Assembly (NCBI GenBank): GCA_013792005.1
Contig: VMSU01000140.1
Coordinates: 1-37,307 of the forward strand
Reading direction: 5' to 3'
DNA: 37,307 nt
Source of the DNA: Desulfobulbaceae bacterium
GTDB lineage: Bacteria > Desulfobacterota > Desulfobulbia > Desulfobulbales > VMSU01
A program made the translations under genes and the position numbers. The notes below the pieces were generated by a model, which worked only from the letters and a program-made list of their open reading frames with translations, made no database searches and was not told the origin of the DNA. Numbering within the stretch: the stretch's first letter is position 1; every line of letters starts with the position of its first letter. Positions 16,011 to 26,623 of the stretch are shown in pieces.

Positions 16011-18146
16011 TCAGTACGTTCGACGTGTCAATACTTCTCGTGGTTTAGCCCCATCCGAAGGGCCGACAATCCCCTCTCTCTCCATGATTTCGATCATTCG
16101 AGCAGCTCGATTATAGCCAACCCGCAATCGCCGCTGAACCATGGAAATCGACGCTTGCCCAGACTCACAAACAAACTCCACCGCCTCGTCATACTTCTCG
16201 TCATAGTCCTGAGCAACCTCGTCGCTCCCTCCCTCTCCATTCGACTCTTCAGCAATTCGCATCACTGACTCATCGTAGTTCACCGGGCGTTGAGCCTTGA
16301 GAAAATCAACAATTCGACCAATTTCCTTCTCAGAGATATAAGCGCCGTGAATACGCTGCATCCGATTGGTCCCCGGGGCCATAAACAGCATGTCCCCCTT
16401 TCCCAGCAGGTGTTCTGCGCCAGAGGCATCAAGAATAGTCCGGGAATCAATTTTGGAGGAAACCTTAAAAGACATCCGGGTTGGGAAATTAGCTTTAATA
16501 AGGCCGGTAAGAACATCCACTGAGGGTCTTTGTGTTGCAAGGATTAAGTGCATACCCGCCGCTCTGGCCATTTGAGCCAAGCGGGCCACCGATCCCTCCA
16601 CATCCTTGGAAGCAACCATCATCAAATCTGCCAACTCATCAATAATAATGACGATGAGCGGCAATTTTTCATCTGCTGCCTCATTATAGGTAGCCAAGCT
16701 CTTGACCTTCAGCTCCTCCATCAGGCTGTAACGGCGTTCCATCTCCAGGACCGCCCACTGAAGAGCACGACTGGCCATCTTCGGATCAACGACCACCGGA
16801 TGGAGCAGATGAGGAATAGCCTCATAGGCCGACAGCTCGATCCGCTTTGGATCGACCATCAGCAAACGAACCTCGTCGGGTGTAGAATTTAAAAGGATAC
16901 TGCAAATAATGGTATTGATACCCACCGACTTACCGGCGCCAGTGGCCCCGGCGATCAGCAGATGAGGCATATCGATCAAATTGGCATACACCGGACGACC
17001 AACCACGTCCTTGCCGAGCCCCAAAGTCAACGGCCTTACACCCTTCAAAAACTTCTCGTTCCCTAAGATCTCGCGAATATAAACCATCTGCCGAATGGGA
17101 TTTGGGATCTCGATTCCGAGGGCGGCCTTACCTGGAATCGACCCGGCAATCCGAACGCTTTCGGTCTTCAGGACCATGGCCAAATCATTCTCCAGCGACA
17201 CAATTCGACTGATCTTGACCCCTGGCGCAGGTGAATACTCGTACGTGGTGATAACCGGACCCGGCGAAATCCCGACGACGTGGCCCTCAACCCCAAAGTC
17301 TTCCAGCTTAGATTCCAGCTTCTTACTCACCGCCAGGTAATGCTCCCGATCAACCTCAGGGGTAAGGGATTCGTCCGGCTTGTCTAGGAGAGTCACCGGT
17401 GGTAGGGCAAAATCACCCTCAGCCACAGGCAATGGCTTAAAATCGGTATCAAGATCGGTCGCAATACGAACCGGCTCATTGACCTTCGGAACCACCCCGG
17501 CGCGATCAGCATTTTGAAGATCTCGACGCTTCGGCTCTCTCTCCGTACTCTCACTCACCGCAGCAACCTTATCGTTAAAATAGCCGTTTTTACGACGCTG
17601 ATAGCTCGCAACCACCCACTCGGACACCACTGACATCAGCCGATAAGGAGAGAACTGAACAGTTATCATCAAAGAGATAAGACACAAAAAGAGACAGACA
17701 ACCACAAATCCGGGACGTCCAAGGAAAGGGCTGATCGTAGCAAACAACGAAGATCCGATCGTTCCCGCAACGGGATACGAACCGAAAAAAAATGAAATCT
17801 CCTGCACTGGGCACACCGCGAGCAAGGTGCTGGCAGAGAGCAAAAATAGTGTTCCACCGGCTAAGATTGCAGGGAGACGATCAATATTTTTCTTCTGGAA
17901 GAAAATCTGAAATGGGAAATAAAAGAAAAAGAAGACGAGCCAAAAAGCGCTTAACCCAAAGGTCCAGGTCAAAAGATTGGCGCAAAAATTCCCCAGCCAC
18001 CCTCCCCAGTTGGTGGTAGAAGAGCCGGAAAAACTCACCAGGCTGATCAACAAAAAAAGAGCGAAACAAAGCCCGGCGATTGCTATGATCTCCTGACCAA
18101 GACTAGGGCCGGAAATCGAGTCGGGGACGTTACTGGCTTTGGCCAT
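16011..18146 (-). CDS. ftsK: DNA translocase FtsK/SpoIIIE
   Basis: The 711-residue protein has an N-terminal membrane domain (about 1-175, four hydrophobic helices) and a short charged linker (about 180-250). The FtsK alpha/beta motor follows, with Walker A GATGAGKSVGIN (Lys406), Walker B LIVIIIDELADLMM and LILATQRPSVDVLTGLIKAN. The C-terminal gamma winged helix (about 645-705, VQRRLRVGYNRAARMIEIME) recognises KOPS. FtsK pumps the chromosome termini through the division septum and activates XerCD recombination. It is much shorter than E. coli FtsK because the linker is brief, and is typical in size for most bacteria. Its ATG lies within the end of nusB (17-nt overlap), making it the last gene of the large minus-strand block. 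Confidence 0.96.
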   Translation of the reverse strand: MAKASNVPDSISGPSLGQEIIAIAGLCFALFLLISLVSFSGSSTTNWGGWLGNFCANLLTWTFGLSAFWLVFFFFYFPFQIFFQKKNIDRLPAILAGGTLFLLSASTLLAVCPVQEISFFFGSYPVAGTIGSSLFATISPFLGRPGFVVVCLFLCLISLMITVQFSPYRLMSVVSEWVVASYQRRKNGYFNDKVAAVSESTEREPKRRDLQNADRAGVVPKVNEPVRIATDLDTDFKPLPVAEGDFALPPVTLLDKPDESLTPEVDREHYLAVSKKLESKLEDFGVEGHVVGISPGPVITTYEYSPAPGVKISRIVSLENDLAMVLKTESVRIAGSIPGKAALGIEIPNPIRQMVYIREILGNEKFLKGVRPLTLGLGKDVVGRPVYANLIDMPHLLIAGATGAGKSVGINTIICSILLNSTPDEVRLLMVDPKRIELSAYEAIPHLLHPVVVDPKMASRALQWAVLEMERRYSLMEELKVKSLATYNEAADEKLPLIVIIIDELADLMMVASKDVEGSVARLAQMARAAGMHLILATQRPSVDVLTGLIKANFPTRMSFKVSSKIDSRTILDASGAEHLLGKGDMLFMAPGTNRMQRIHGAYISEKEIGRIVDFLKAQRPVNYDESVMRIAEESNGEGGSDEVAQDYDEKYDEAVEFVCESGQASISMVQRRLRVGYNRAARMIEIMEREGIVGPSDGAKPREVLTRRTY

Positions 18147-18537
18147 TACTAATTGCGTCTAAAATACCATTGATAAATGACGGAGCATCATCAGTACTGT
18201 ATCGTTTAGCGATCTCTATGGCCTCGTTGATAGCCACAGTAGCCGGCACATCATCCCGAAACAAAACCTCAAAAACTCCAATTCTGATCAGGTTACGGTC
18301 GATGATCGACATCCGGCCCACCCGCCAATTTTTGGCATGCTTGGCAATGAGGGCATCTATTTCTGCTCCATGAACGCCAACGCCCTCGATCAAGGCATGG
18401 GCATAAGAAATAGCCTTTTTGTCAGCCTCAAAATTATCACAAAGAAGGGTGAAGTGCTCAAAAGGAGTCTCAACGCAAACTTCGGCCTGATAGAGTGCCT
18501 GAAGCGCCAACTCCCTTGATTTACGGCGATTGCCCAT
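18130..18537 (-). CDS. nusB: Transcription antitermination protein NusB
   Basis: The 135-residue all-helical NusB begins [20 protein letters not shown] and has MSIIDRNLIRIGVFEVLF and VAINEAIEIAKRYSTDDAPS followed by FINGILDAI, the family's core helices. NusB with NusE (S10) binds boxA RNA and supports rRNA antitermination. It starts in a one-base TAATG overlap with the ribH stop and overlaps ftsK by 17 nt. The ribH-nusB pairing is widespread in bacteria. Confidence 0.96.
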   Translation of the reverse strand: MGNRRKSRELALQALYQAEVCVETPFEHFTLLCDNFEADKKAISYAHALIEGVGVHGAEIDALIAKHAKNWRVGRMSIIDRNLIRIGVFEVLFRDDVPATVAINEAIEIAKRYSTDDAPSFINGILDAISNGQSQ

Positions 18538-19031
18538 TATTTTGTCCGATTCCCGCTATTTTTGGACGAGGGCAGCACATCAACCAGATTAACCATCTCG
18601 ATCGCAGCCACAGCACAGTCTGAACCTTTATTTCCAGCCTTAGTGCCGGCGCGTTCAATGGCCTGCTCAACCGAATCCGTGGTCAGAACGCCAAAAATCA
18701 CTGGCAAACCATGTTCCAGGCTGACTTGCGCCACTCCCTTAGCCACCTCTCCGGCTACATAATCAAAATGAGGGGTCGCCCCTCGAATAACAGCGCCGAG
18801 GCAGATAATGGCGTCATAACACTTACTCTGAGCCATCTTCAGCGCTGCAAAGGGAATCTCATACGCGCCCGGCACCTTGGCTACTTCGATATCATCTTCT
18901 GTTGCGCCTGAACGAAGCAGGGTATCAACAGCCCCTTCCAAAAGTCGATCACCGATAAATGAATTGAATCGTGCTACAATAATACCAAACTTTCTGCCTT
19001 TGGCCTGAAGGCCGCCTTCCATGATCTTCAC
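18537..19031 (-). CDS. ribH: 6,7-dimethyl-8-ribityllumazine synthase
   Basis: The 164-residue enzyme condenses 5-amino-6-ribitylamino-uracil with 3,4-dihydroxy-2-butanone 4-phosphate, the penultimate riboflavin step. Visible motifs are [47 protein letters not shown] (with the catalytic His) and [20 protein letters not shown] followed by GNKG. The start is GTG at 19031 with AGAGGA 6 nt upstream; an in-frame ATG at 19022 is possible. It lies 125 nt after ribBA and overlaps nusB by one base. Homologues assemble into 60-subunit capsids or pentamers. Confidence 0.96.
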   Translation of the reverse strand: MKIMEGGLQAKGRKFGIIVARFNSFIGDRLLEGAVDTLLRSGATEDDIEVAKVPGAYEIPFAALKMAQSKCYDAIICLGAVIRGATPHFDYVAGEVAKGVAQVSLEHGLPVIFGVLTTDSVEQAIERAGTKAGNKGSDCAVAAIEMVNLVDVLPSSKNSGNRTK

Positions 19032-19156
19032 TGTTGATCCTCTTTAATAATATAGGGGTTAAGCTAAATAAATTTATACTGGCGAAGTTACAATTCCCTA
19101 ACCGTCCTTGGCGAACAGGCCGCAGTCCAATCAGCAAATTAAGCCGGACTGTTCCC

Positions 19157-20359
19157 TCACACGTCCAGCATATGACCCATCTTTTCCTTCTTGGTCTTAA
19201 GGTAATTGATATTATCAGCATGGGCTTCAATCTGAACAGGCACCCGGTCAGTAACCTGGATACCGTACCCTTCCAGCCCAATAATCTTTTTGGGGTTATT
19301 GGTAATCAACCGCATTTTACGTACACCAAGCTCACGTAATATCTGGGCGCCGATTCCGTAGTCCCTGAGGTCAGCCTTGAATCCCAGATGTTGATTGGCT
19401 TCCACAGTATCCATCCCCTGATCCTGAAGGTTATATGCCTTGATCTTGTTAACCAGACCGATACCACGCCCCTCCTGATGCATATAAAGAACGACACCGC
19501 ACCCTTCCTTCGCCACCATCCGCATGGCAGCATGGAGCTGGCTCCCGCAATCGCAGCGCATTGAACCGAAGACATCCCCGGTCAGGCATTCGGAGTGAAC
19601 CCGGACAAGAATCTCTTTATCAGAGGAGATATCACCCTTAACCAGAGCCACATGCTCAAAATTATCCACATCGTTGGTGTAGACAATGGCTCTAAAATCA
19701 CCACCGAAAAAAGTAGGCAAATCGGCCTCGGCCGCGCGATGCACCAGGGTATCCATTTTCAGCCGATAAGCGACAAGGTCTGCGACAGTAGCTATCTTTA
19801 AATCATGAGTCTTAGCGAAGACTTTGAGATCGGGCATTCTGGCCATGGTGCCATCATCCTTCATGATCTCACAGATCACGCCGGACGGTGCCAACCCAGC
19901 CAGCCGTGACAAATCTACCGAACCTTCAGTCTGTCCAGTCCGGACAAGAACCCCACCTCTGCGGGCACGCAAAGGGAAAATATGCCCTGGACTGACGACA
20001 TCACCGGGCTGAACCTCAGGATCGGCTGCCACAAGAATTGTTCGCGCCCGATCCGCTGCGGAAATTCCGGTGGTCACCCCGGTACGGGCCTCAATACTTA
20101 TGGTAAATGCGGTGGAAAAGGGAGATTGGTTATCCTGGACCATCATCGGCAGCTTGAGTCGATCAATCTGTTCAGGATTCAAAGTCAAACAAATCAGACC
20201 CCGACCGTGAGTGGCCATAAAATTGACGGCCTCAGCCGTAATCATGGAGGCGGCCATGCATAAATCACCTTCGTTTTCACGATCCTCATCATCCACAAGG
20301 ATGATCATCTTTCCTGCGCGAATATCTTCTAATGCTTCTTCAATGGTATTAACTGTCAT
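19157..20359 (-). CDS. ribBA: Bifunctional DHBP synthase / GTP cyclohydrolase II
   Basis: The product has 400 residues. The N-terminal RibB half (about 1-200) has [20 protein letters not shown] and the end of the DHBP synthase fold, making 3,4-dihydroxy-2-butanone 4-phosphate from ribulose 5-phosphate. The C-terminal RibA half (about 205-400) has the zinc site [20 protein letters not shown] and HQEGRGIGL, opening GTP to the pyrimidine precursor. Both active sites look intact, so one polypeptide supplies both riboflavin branches. A purine-rich GGAAA precedes the ATG at 20359. It lies 57 nt downstream of ribE. Confidence 0.96.
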   Translation of the reverse strand: MTVNTIEEALEDIRAGKMIILVDDEDRENEGDLCMAASMITAEAVNFMATHGRGLICLTLNPEQIDRLKLPMMVQDNQSPFSTAFTISIEARTGVTTGISAADRARTILVAADPEVQPGDVVSPGHIFPLRARRGGVLVRTGQTEGSVDLSRLAGLAPSGVICEIMKDDGTMARMPDLKVFAKTHDLKIATVADLVAYRLKMDTLVHRAAEADLPTFFGGDFRAIVYTNDVDNFEHVALVKGDISSDKEILVRVHSECLTGDVFGSMRCDCGSQLHAAMRMVAKEGCGVVLYMHQEGRGIGLVNKIKAYNLQDQGMDTVEANQHLGFKADLRDYGIGAQILRELGVRKMRLITNNPKKIIGLEGYGIQVTDRVPVQIEAHADNINYLKTKKEKMGHMLDV

Positions 20360-20416
20360 TATCGGTTTCCTGAAAATCCTTCTTCTTTCATGAATAAAGC
20401 ACGCTAGAGGGTGTCT

Positions 20417-21067
20417 CTATCGTAAAAATCCGTGCTCGGCCAGAAAGGCCATGTTGATCTTAGATGCCTTCCCTTGCTGATCATGGGTAAGCAGTTTCTC
20501 GACATATTTTCCAATGATATCGACTTCGATATTAACCGACCCTCCAGGGACAAGCTGGCCCAAGGTGGTAATAACCATGGTGTGAGGAATAATCGACACC
20601 GAAAAACTCCGGTCATCAACGTGATTCACTGTCAAACTGATTCCGTCAATAGTGATCGACCCCTTGTGAATAATATAGCGGCCATGCCCAGCAGGCACGG
20701 TAAAGGTGAACACCGTAAAATCCCCGATCCGCTCACGACTCAACAACTCACTGACTCCATCCACGTGACCGCTGACCAAGTGACCGCCCAAGCGATCACT
20801 GATTCTTAAGGCCCGCTCCAGATTAACAGCGCTGCCAACTTTGAGTCGGCCCAAGTTTGTCTTAGTCAGACTCTCTGGCGAGACATCGGCATAAAACCGT
20901 CGATCGCGGATGCCCTTGGCCGTCAGACAGACCCCATTAACCGCAATGCTCTCTCCCTCCTGAGGATCGGTGAGGTCGAAATCGGTCTCCAAGCCAACCA
21001 CCAAGCCGCCCCCTGATGGACGAGTCTCAAAAATTGATCCTTTTCCTTGAATGATGCCTGTAAACAT
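20417..21067 (-). CDS. ribE: Riboflavin synthase alpha chain
   Basis: The 216-residue enzyme shows the internal duplication of the family. MFTGIIQGKGSI and GESIAVNGVCLTA in the first half mirror HLVSGHVDGV and GSITIDGISLTVN in the second. It dismutates two 6,7-dimethyl-8-ribityllumazine molecules to riboflavin plus the pyrimidine precursor, usually as a trimer. It lies between ribD and ribBA in the riboflavin operon, 47 nt after ribD. The ribosome-binding site is not obvious. Confidence 0.96.
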   Translation of the reverse strand: MFTGIIQGKGSIFETRPSGGGLVVGLETDFDLTDPQEGESIAVNGVCLTAKGIRDRRFYADVSPESLTKTNLGRLKVGSAVNLERALRISDRLGGHLVSGHVDGVSELLSRERIGDFTVFTFTVPAGHGRYIIHKGSITIDGISLTVNHVDDRSFSVSIIPHTMVITTLGQLVPGGSVNIEVDIIGKYVEKLLTHDQQGKASKINMAFLAEHGFLR

Positions 21068-21114
21068 TGGGTTATAACAAATTGATCCGTAAAATTATCT
21101 AAGCTGAATCAAGA

Positions 21115-22236
21115 TCAGCCAACAAGTCCTTCTATCATCAGATCATCACCAAATCGCCGGTGATGGATGGAGGTAAGGCGCGGGGCCTGATCAACACGGT
21201 CAAGTCCCAAGGCAGAGATCAATGGGGTCCCGTCCGCACCTAAAATAAGCGGCCCGTAAAACAAGTTCACCTGATTAACCAGTCCCTGTGACCAGAAAGA
21301 GCAATGAACCCGGCTGCCGCCCTCAACCAGCACACTGGTGATCTGCCTCCTACCAAGGTAGAAAAGAACCTCATGCAAGTTAAGCAAGCCGTCACCACCA
21401 AGTCCAATCGGCAGAACAACAGCGCCCGCAGCCTCCAGCGCAGCCGCACGGTCAGGGTCAGCTTTAGGGCCACAACAAACCAAAGTTTGAGCAGTTGATT
21501 GCTGAGCAAGCATTCGGGCCTCGGGAACAAGACGAAGATCCCTATCAAGAACAACACGCAACGGATCACGGTGATTTCGCCCAGGCAACCTCGTAGTCAA
21601 CGACGGATTATCGGCAAGCGCCGTACCAATACCCACCAGGATAGCGTCGACTCTATCACGAAGTTGATGAACATATCGGCGCGACATCTCGTTAGTAATC
21701 CAACCGGAGTGACCGCTACGGGCGGCAATTCTTCCGTCCAGCGAAAGACCGGCCTTCATGATCACCCACGGCTTCCCTGAGGTGATCCAGTGGCAGAAAT
21801 GACGATTGACCCTCTGACAATCCTCGTTCAGAACACCACTCACCACCTCAATGCCTCGATCCTGAAGATAGCGAATTCCCTGTCCTGCTACCAAAGGATT
21901 CGGGTCTGTCATTCCTACCACCACCCGAGAAATACCGCATTGAAAGACTGCTTCACAACACGGCGGGGTACGTCCATAGTGACTACATGGCTCCAGAGTT
22001 ACATAAAGAGTCGCCCCGGTGATCAGCTCAGGCAAGGCCTTGGCAATAGCATTAATCTCTGCGTGAGGCGTTCCAGCTTTTCTATGGTACCCCGTTGCAA
22101 CGACCGCCCCATCTTTAACAATCACAGCGCCGACAAGAGGATTCGGCGATGTTCTGCCCTGCGCCCGAACCGCTTGCCGCAGCGCCAGTCGCATAAAGCG
22201 ACGGTCCTGGTCGCTATTTACCATCGCCATGGGCAT
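21115..22236 (-). CDS. ribD: Bifunctional riboflavin deaminase/reductase RibD
   Basis: The 373-residue protein has an N-terminal cytidine-deaminase-fold domain (about 10-150) with zinc ligands His58 (PHAE), Cys84 and Cys93 ([12 protein letters not shown]). The C-terminal NADPH-dependent reductase (about 155-373) has [27 protein letters not shown] and LVEGGSRVH. Together they deaminate and reduce the pyrimidine intermediate. The N-terminus overlaps nrdR by 23 nt if ATG 22236 is used; ATGs at 22230 and 22224 are also in frame and none has a clear ribosome-binding site. Translation is probably coupled to nrdR. Confidence 0.96.
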   Translation of the reverse strand: MPMAMVNSDQDRRFMRLALRQAVRAQGRTSPNPLVGAVIVKDGAVVATGYHRKAGTPHAEINAIAKALPELITGATLYVTLEPCSHYGRTPPCCEAVFQCGISRVVVGMTDPNPLVAGQGIRYLQDRGIEVVSGVLNEDCQRVNRHFCHWITSGKPWVIMKAGLSLDGRIAARSGHSGWITNEMSRRYVHQLRDRVDAILVGIGTALADNPSLTTRLPGRNHRDPLRVVLDRDLRLVPEARMLAQQSTAQTLVCCGPKADPDRAAALEAAGAVVLPIGLGGDGLLNLHEVLFYLGRRQITSVLVEGGSRVHCSFWSQGLVNQVNLFYGPLILGADGTPLISALGLDRVDQAPRLTSIHHRRFGDDLMIEGLVG

Positions 22237-22699
22237 TTGACGTGCCGTTGCCGCCCAACATCCCCTTCAGCTCGTCCATAAACTCGTTAAGATCTTTAAA
22301 CTGCCGGTAAACGGACGCAAAACGGACATAAGCCACGTCATCAATCCGGCGCAACCCATCCATGATCTTTTCTCCAACGACTGCGATCGGAATTTCCCGC
22401 TCCCCCATATCCTGAAACTCACGTTCGATCTCATCGACAAACTCTTCAATCTGGCCCATGGACACAGGACGCTTCTCACAGGCCTTCTTCATCCCTTCCA
22501 CAACCTTAAGACGATCCCAGTTCTCTCGCCGGCCATCTTTCTTAACCAGCATTGGCATAGTAACTTCCAGCCGCTCATAGGTGGTGAATCTTCGCTCACA
22601 GGACTCACACAACCGCCGTCTCCGGGTAATGGTAAATTCTTTGTTCAGCCTGGAATCCACTACCCGATTATCGAGGTGACCACAATACGGACATTTCAT
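22214..22699 (-). CDS. nrdR: Transcriptional repressor NrdR
   Basis: The 161-residue regulator has an N-terminal zinc ribbon with two CxxC pairs (CPYCGH at 3-8, CESCERRF about 33-40). An ATP-cone follows (about 49-139, [20 protein letters not shown] onward). It represses ribonucleotide reductase genes according to the ATP/dATP state. A strong AGGAGGA lies 8 nt before the ATG. The tail ([13 protein letters not shown]) extends past the ATP-cone and overlaps ribD. No nrd genes or clear NrdR boxes were seen in the window. Confidence 0.96.
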   Translation of the reverse strand: MKCPYCGHLDNRVVDSRLNKEFTITRRRRLCESCERRFTTYERLEVTMPMLVKKDGRRENWDRLKVVEGMKKACEKRPVSMGQIEEFVDEIEREFQDMGEREIPIAVVGEKIMDGLRRIDDVAYVRFASVYRQFKDLNEFMDELKGMLGGNGTSNAHGDGK

Positions 22700-22768
22700 A
22701 AAACTATCCTCCTGGGGTAAAGGGCAGAGTCTAAGAGCAGGAAACCTTGTTTCTATGATCAGTGACGA

Positions 22769-23230
22769 TCACACCATCTGAATCAAGGGGATTTGCGCTT
22801 CCGACAGTAAAAGGGAGGTGAGTTCATCCGGGTACCCTTCCTGGTAGCACACCTTCTCCAACTGGATGTTGATCAACATCTTGGTGCAGATCGAGCAAGG
22901 AAGGTTGGTACAATACAAAGTCGCACCACCAACGCTAAATCCATGCACTGCCGCTTGGATGATCGCGTTCTGCTCAGCATGGAGCCCGCGGCACAACTCA
23001 TGACGCTCACCGGAAGGAATCCCTTTCTGTTCCCGAAGACAACCGACATCAAGACAATGCTTAATGTTGGTTGGGGCTCCGTTATAGCCGGTGGCAATAA
23101 TTCGTTTATCACGGACCAAGATTGCCCCGACCCGACGCCTGATGCACGTTGATCGTTGCGCTACCATATGGGTAATGGCCATAAAATACTCATCCCATGA
23201 TGGACGGACTGTCATAACGTGATCTGCCAT
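22769..23230 (-). CDS. dCMP deaminase (ComEB-like)
   Basis: From ATG 23230 the protein has 153 residues and the zinc-dependent deoxycytidylate deaminase layout. HAE at 84-86 (His ligand, catalytic Glu86) is followed by PCSICTKML with Cys112 and Cys115. The extra Cys/His cluster typical of dCMP deaminases ([16 protein letters not shown]) is also present. It makes dUMP for thymidylate synthesis. A longer in-frame start at 23335 would overlap glyA by almost 100 nt and adds residues without family character, so it is rejected. Its place between glyA (one-carbon supply for ThyA) and nrdR (dNTP control) fits nucleotide metabolism. Confidence 0.9.
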   Translation of the reverse strand: MADHVMTVRPSWDEYFMAITHMVAQRSTCIRRRVGAILVRDKRIIATGYNGAPTNIKHCLDVGCLREQKGIPSGERHELCRGLHAEQNAIIQAAVHGFSVGGATLYCTNLPCSICTKMLINIQLEKVCYQEGYPDELTSLLLSEAQIPLIQMV

Positions 23231-23237
23231 GATCAGA

Positions 23238-24485
23238 TCAGACATCAAGATCGGGATAGAGCGGGAAACGCTCGCAGATAGTACGGACTTGCTGACGAAT
23301 TTGGGAAAGGACATCGGGCTTTTCGGCATTGGCAACAGCCATTTTGATCCAGTCTGCGATCTGCTCCATCTCGGGCTCCTTCAACCCCCGAGTCGTAACT
23401 GCCGCCGTGCCGATTCTAATCCCGCCGGTGACAAAACGACTCTGAGTATCAAAGGGGATGGCATTTTTATTAACGGTAAGGCCTGCAGCCTCAAGAGCCT
23501 CTTCAGCATCCTTCCCGGTAATGGACTTACTACTCAAATCCACCAACATAAGATGATTGTCAGTACCACCGGAAACTAGTCGAAAGCCATCTGTAATCAG
23601 TCGAGCAGCCAAACTGCGAGCATTTTTGACGATTTGAGATTGGTACTCTTTAAACTCCGGTGTCATTGCCTCTTTAAAGGCTACCGCTTTAGCGGCAATC
23701 ACATGAACCAAGGGACCACCCTGGATACCAGGGAAAATTTTACTGTTCAGTTGCTTGCCAAAGGCCTCCCGGGACAGGATCAAACCTCCGCGAGGACCCC
23801 GCATGGTTTTATGAGTGGTCGTGGTGACAAAGTCAGCGTAGGGCACAGGAGAAGGATGCACTCCTGCTGCCACAAGACCAGCGATATGGGCCATATCAAC
23901 CATAAAAAGCGCCCCCACCATGTCTGCAATCTCTCGGAAGGACTTGAAATCGATCACCCTGGGGTAGGCACTGGCTCCGGCTACAATCATTTTCGGCCGC
24001 TCACGACGCGCAATGGTCTCGACCTCGTCCATATCGATCATCTCGGTCTCCCGATTCAAACCGTACGAAACAAAATCAAAGAGCTGGCCGGAAAAGTTAA
24101 CCGCACTGCCATGGGTCAGATGACCACCATGAGCGAGATCCATCCCCAACACCTTATCACCAGGCTTAAGGACCGAAAAATAGACCGCCATATTGGCCTG
24201 GCTACCTGAATGAGGCTGGACGTTGGCATATTCAGCCTTGAAAATTGCCAAGGCCCGATCACGAGCCAGCGTCTCTATCTGATCAGCGTACTGGCACCCG
24301 CCGTAATAGCGTTTACCCGGATAGCCTTCAGCATATTTATTGGTAAATATCGAGCCCTGCGCTTCCAGCACTGCTCGGCTAACGATATTCTCGGAAGCGA
24401 TCAGTTCCAGTTGGTAGCGCTGACGCGCCAGTTCATCTTGAATGGCGCTGTGAATTTCCGGATCAGAATTCTTGAGAAAAGACAC
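23238..24485 (-). CDS. glyA: Serine hydroxymethyltransferase
   Basis: This PLP enzyme of about 415 residues converts serine and tetrahydrofolate to glycine and 5,10-methylene-THF. Motifs are [33 protein letters not shown], the PLP lysine in [13 protein letters not shown], and a normal C-terminus. GTG at 24485 has AGGA 6 nt upstream and gives the usual N-terminal length ([10 protein letters not shown]). GTG at 24500 is also in frame but less likely. It ends 7 nt before the preferred dCMP deaminase start and lies 134 nt downstream of rpiB. Confidence 0.96.
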   Translation of the reverse strand: MSFLKNSDPEIHSAIQDELARQRYQLELIASENIVSRAVLEAQGSIFTNKYAEGYPGKRYYGGCQYADQIETLARDRALAIFKAEYANVQPHSGSQANMAVYFSVLKPGDKVLGMDLAHGGHLTHGSAVNFSGQLFDFVSYGLNRETEMIDMDEVETIARRERPKMIVAGASAYPRVIDFKSFREIADMVGALFMVDMAHIAGLVAAGVHPSPVPYADFVTTTTHKTMRGPRGGLILSREAFGKQLNSKIFPGIQGGPLVHVIAAKAVAFKEAMTPEFKEYQSQIVKNARSLAARLITDGFRLVSGGTDNHLMLVDLSSKSITGKDAEEALEAAGLTVNKNAIPFDTQSRFVTGGIRIGTAAVTTRGLKEPEMEQIADWIKMAVANAEKPDVLSQIRQQVRTICERFPLYPDLDV

Positions 24486-24619
24486 GGGGATTCCTAACAC
24501 AGGTTGAAGTTTAACGATTGAGAAAAAAGACTCAGCGGAGGGGATAGTTTCCCCTTCTGCCTCGATATCCCTACTCTAAGAAGTGCTCACAGGAGCAAAT
24601 AACAAAACGCCTCGTACAC

Positions 24620-25042
24620 CTAGAACATTTCAATCCGACGGAGATGACGGCCACCCCCAAAATCGGTATTCAGCCACGTGCGAACCATCTCCAGGGCCAG
24701 TCCCGAACCAACAACTCGGGCGCCGACACACAGGACATTGGCATCATTATGTTCACGACTCATTCGAGCGGTAAACTGTTCGTGGCAAAGGGCGGCGCGA
24801 ATCCCTTTAAATCGGTTGGCCGCCATAGACATTCCTATCCCAGTACCACAAATCAAAATGCCTAACTCAGCTTCGCCATTCAAGATAGCGGAACATACCG
24901 ATCGAGCAAAGACCGGGTAATCAACTGAATCATCAGAGTAACAGCCCATATCCAGGACCTGATGCCGATCATGCTCTAAGAGTCTGACCACCTTTTTCTT
25001 TAACTTGATGCCACCATGATCGCTACCAACTGCCACCCTCAT
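24620..25042 (-). CDS. rpiB: Ribose-5-phosphate isomerase B
   Basis: This 140-residue RpiB/LacAB-fold enzyme interconverts ribose 5-phosphate and ribulose 5-phosphate. It shows VAVGSDHGGIKLK, the active-site region LICGTGIGMSMAANRFKGIR and HNDANVLCVGARVVG. The usual catalytic Cys lies in LICGTGIGMS. ATG at 25042 follows the fabF stop by 3 nt with GAGGA just upstream (inside the end of fabF), so it is co-translated with fabF. Ribulose 5-phosphate from this enzyme also feeds RibBA further down the block. Confidence 0.95.
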   Translation of the reverse strand: MRVAVGSDHGGIKLKKKVVRLLEHDRHQVLDMGCYSDDSVDYPVFARSVCSAILNGEAELGILICGTGIGMSMAANRFKGIRAALCHEQFTARMSREHNDANVLCVGARVVGSGLALEMVRTWLNTDFGGGRHLRRIEMF

Positions 25043-25045
25043 AGT

Positions 25046-26287
25046 TCAATCCTCATACCTTTTTACCACCAGCACCGCATTGGTGCCGCCAAACCCAAAC
25101 GAGTTAGAAATAGCGGCCCGAATCGACATCGGACGGCTGGTCTTGGGAACGTAATCAAGATCACATTCCGGACTTGGATTATCTAAATTTATGGTCGGTG
25201 GTGCTATCTGATGATAGACGGCAAGCGCAGTAAACACTGCCTCTATCCCACCTGCACCACCTAACAGATGGCCGGTCATAGACTTAGTGGAACTGACAGC
25301 CAGCTTATAAGCATGATCTCCAAATACAGTCTTCAAAGCCTTGGTCTCCCCTTGGTCATTCAGTGGAGTCGAGGTCCCATGAGCATTAACATAATCAATA
25401 TCTTCAGGGGTAAGACCTGAACTCTCAAGAGCCATGCGCATACAGCGAACTGCCCCCTCGCCATCCTCCGGCGGGGCTGCAATGTGATAGCCATCCCCAG
25501 AGAGACCGTAACCGGTTATTTCAGCATAGATTTTGGCGTCACGAGCCTTGGCATGATCAAGAGACTCAATTACCATAATGCCTGCACCCTCACCAATGAC
25601 GAAACCATCTCGATCACTGTCAAACGGACGGGAAGCCTTTTCTGGCTCGTCATTACGGGTAGACAAAGCTTTCATGGCATTAAATCCACCGACAGCCATT
25701 GGACAGATCACTGACTCACTACCGCCAGTAACCACGGCATCACAGTCTCCCCGAACGATGGAGTGGTACGCCTCGCCAACGGCGTGAGTTCCTGCGGCGC
25801 AGGCCGTAGTCACAGACAGGTTGGGACCTTTCAACTTAAAAATAATTGAAATCTGCCCTGCACCCATGTTAGGAATGACCATGGGGATAAAAAATGGGGT
25901 AATCTTTTTTGCCCCCCGCTCCAACATGATCTGATGATATTTTTCAATGGTGGGCAATCCACCCAGTCCGCACCCGGTAATTGATCCAATCCGGGTCGCA
26001 TTGTCAGTTGTGACCTCAAGGCCTGCATCATCTAGCGCCATTTTAGCAGCGGCAACTGCATACTGGACAAAAAGATCCATATGCTTAGCCGCCTTCTTCT
26101 CGATGTAGTCTTCAACCTGAAAACCACGGACCTCTGCAGCGATCTTGACATCTGATTCAGCCGTGTCGAAACGACTGATCAAACCGACCCCGCTCTTTCC
26201 GGCGCAGAGGTTACTCCAGCTCTTCTCGACCCCGATCCCGACAGGAGTCACTAATCCAAGGCCTGTGATAACGACTCTTCTCTTCAC
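25046..26287 (-). CDS. fabF: Beta-ketoacyl-ACP synthase II
   Basis: The 413-residue condensing enzyme begins MKRRVVITGLGLVTPVG, the family's standard start. This supports GTG at 26287 (GGAGA 8 nt upstream) over TTG one codon earlier. Catalytic residues are Cys163 (TTACAAGTH), His303 (NAHGTST), Lys335 and His340 (TKSMTGH), all at canonical positions. It elongates acyl-ACP with malonyl-ACP in fatty acid synthesis. It lies 12 nt after acpP. Confidence 0.97.
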   Translation of the reverse strand: MKRRVVITGLGLVTPVGIGVEKSWSNLCAGKSGVGLISRFDTAESDVKIAAEVRGFQVEDYIEKKAAKHMDLFVQYAVAAAKMALDDAGLEVTTDNATRIGSITGCGLGGLPTIEKYHQIMLERGAKKITPFFIPMVIPNMGAGQISIIFKLKGPNLSVTTACAAGTHAVGEAYHSIVRGDCDAVVTGGSESVICPMAVGGFNAMKALSTRNDEPEKASRPFDSDRDGFVIGEGAGIMVIESLDHAKARDAKIYAEITGYGLSGDGYHIAAPPEDGEGAVRCMRMALESSGLTPEDIDYVNAHGTSTPLNDQGETKALKTVFGDHAYKLAVSSTKSMTGHLLGGAGGIEAVFTALAVYHQIAPPTINLDNPSPECDLDYVPKTSRPMSIRAAISNSFGFGGTNAVLVVKRYED

Positions 26288-26299
26288 CAAGGCTGTCTC

Positions 26300-26533
26300 C
26301 TAGCCCTTAACCGACTGAATGTGAGTGATTGCGTCCTGAACGGTAATAATCTTTTCAGCTACCTCATCTGCAATCTCCACCTCGAATGCCTCTTCCATTG
26401 CCATGATCAACTCGACCAAGTCCAAGGAATCCGCACCAAGGTCATCTACGAACGAGGCAGCCGGAACTACCTTCTCTTTGTCAACACTGAGTTGTTCGGC
26501 GATGATATCGATCAATTTATCCTGCACAGACAT
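26300..26533 (-). CDS. acpP: Acyl carrier protein
   Basis: This 77-residue acidic four-helix carrier has phosphopantetheine attachment Ser36 in the [14 protein letters not shown] motif (preceded by VDDLGA). AGGAG precedes the ATG by about 7 nt. It carries growing acyl chains and is a substrate for FabF, FabG, FabH and PlsX, all encoded nearby. Confidence 0.97.
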   Translation of the reverse strand: MSVQDKLIDIIAEQLSVDKEKVVPAASFVDDLGADSLDLVELIMAMEEAFEVEIADEVAEKIITVQDAITHIQSVKG

Positions 26534-26623
26534 GGCTTTTCTCCTTTGTTATTAAGTTTCTGTAAAATTATGGTTTGTTTGCACACAGGGGCAACATCAG
26601 CCGTGGGCTTCCCCTATGCCATA

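Noticed and set aside
22700-22768. FMN riboswitch for the riboflavin genes
   Set aside because: I looked in the short gaps before nrdR, ribD, ribE and ribBA. They are too short, and no conserved RFN-type stretches were seen.
23231-23335. N-terminal extension of dCMP deaminase
   Set aside because: It would overlap glyA by nearly 100 nt, and the extra residues are antisense-frame-like with no family similarity.
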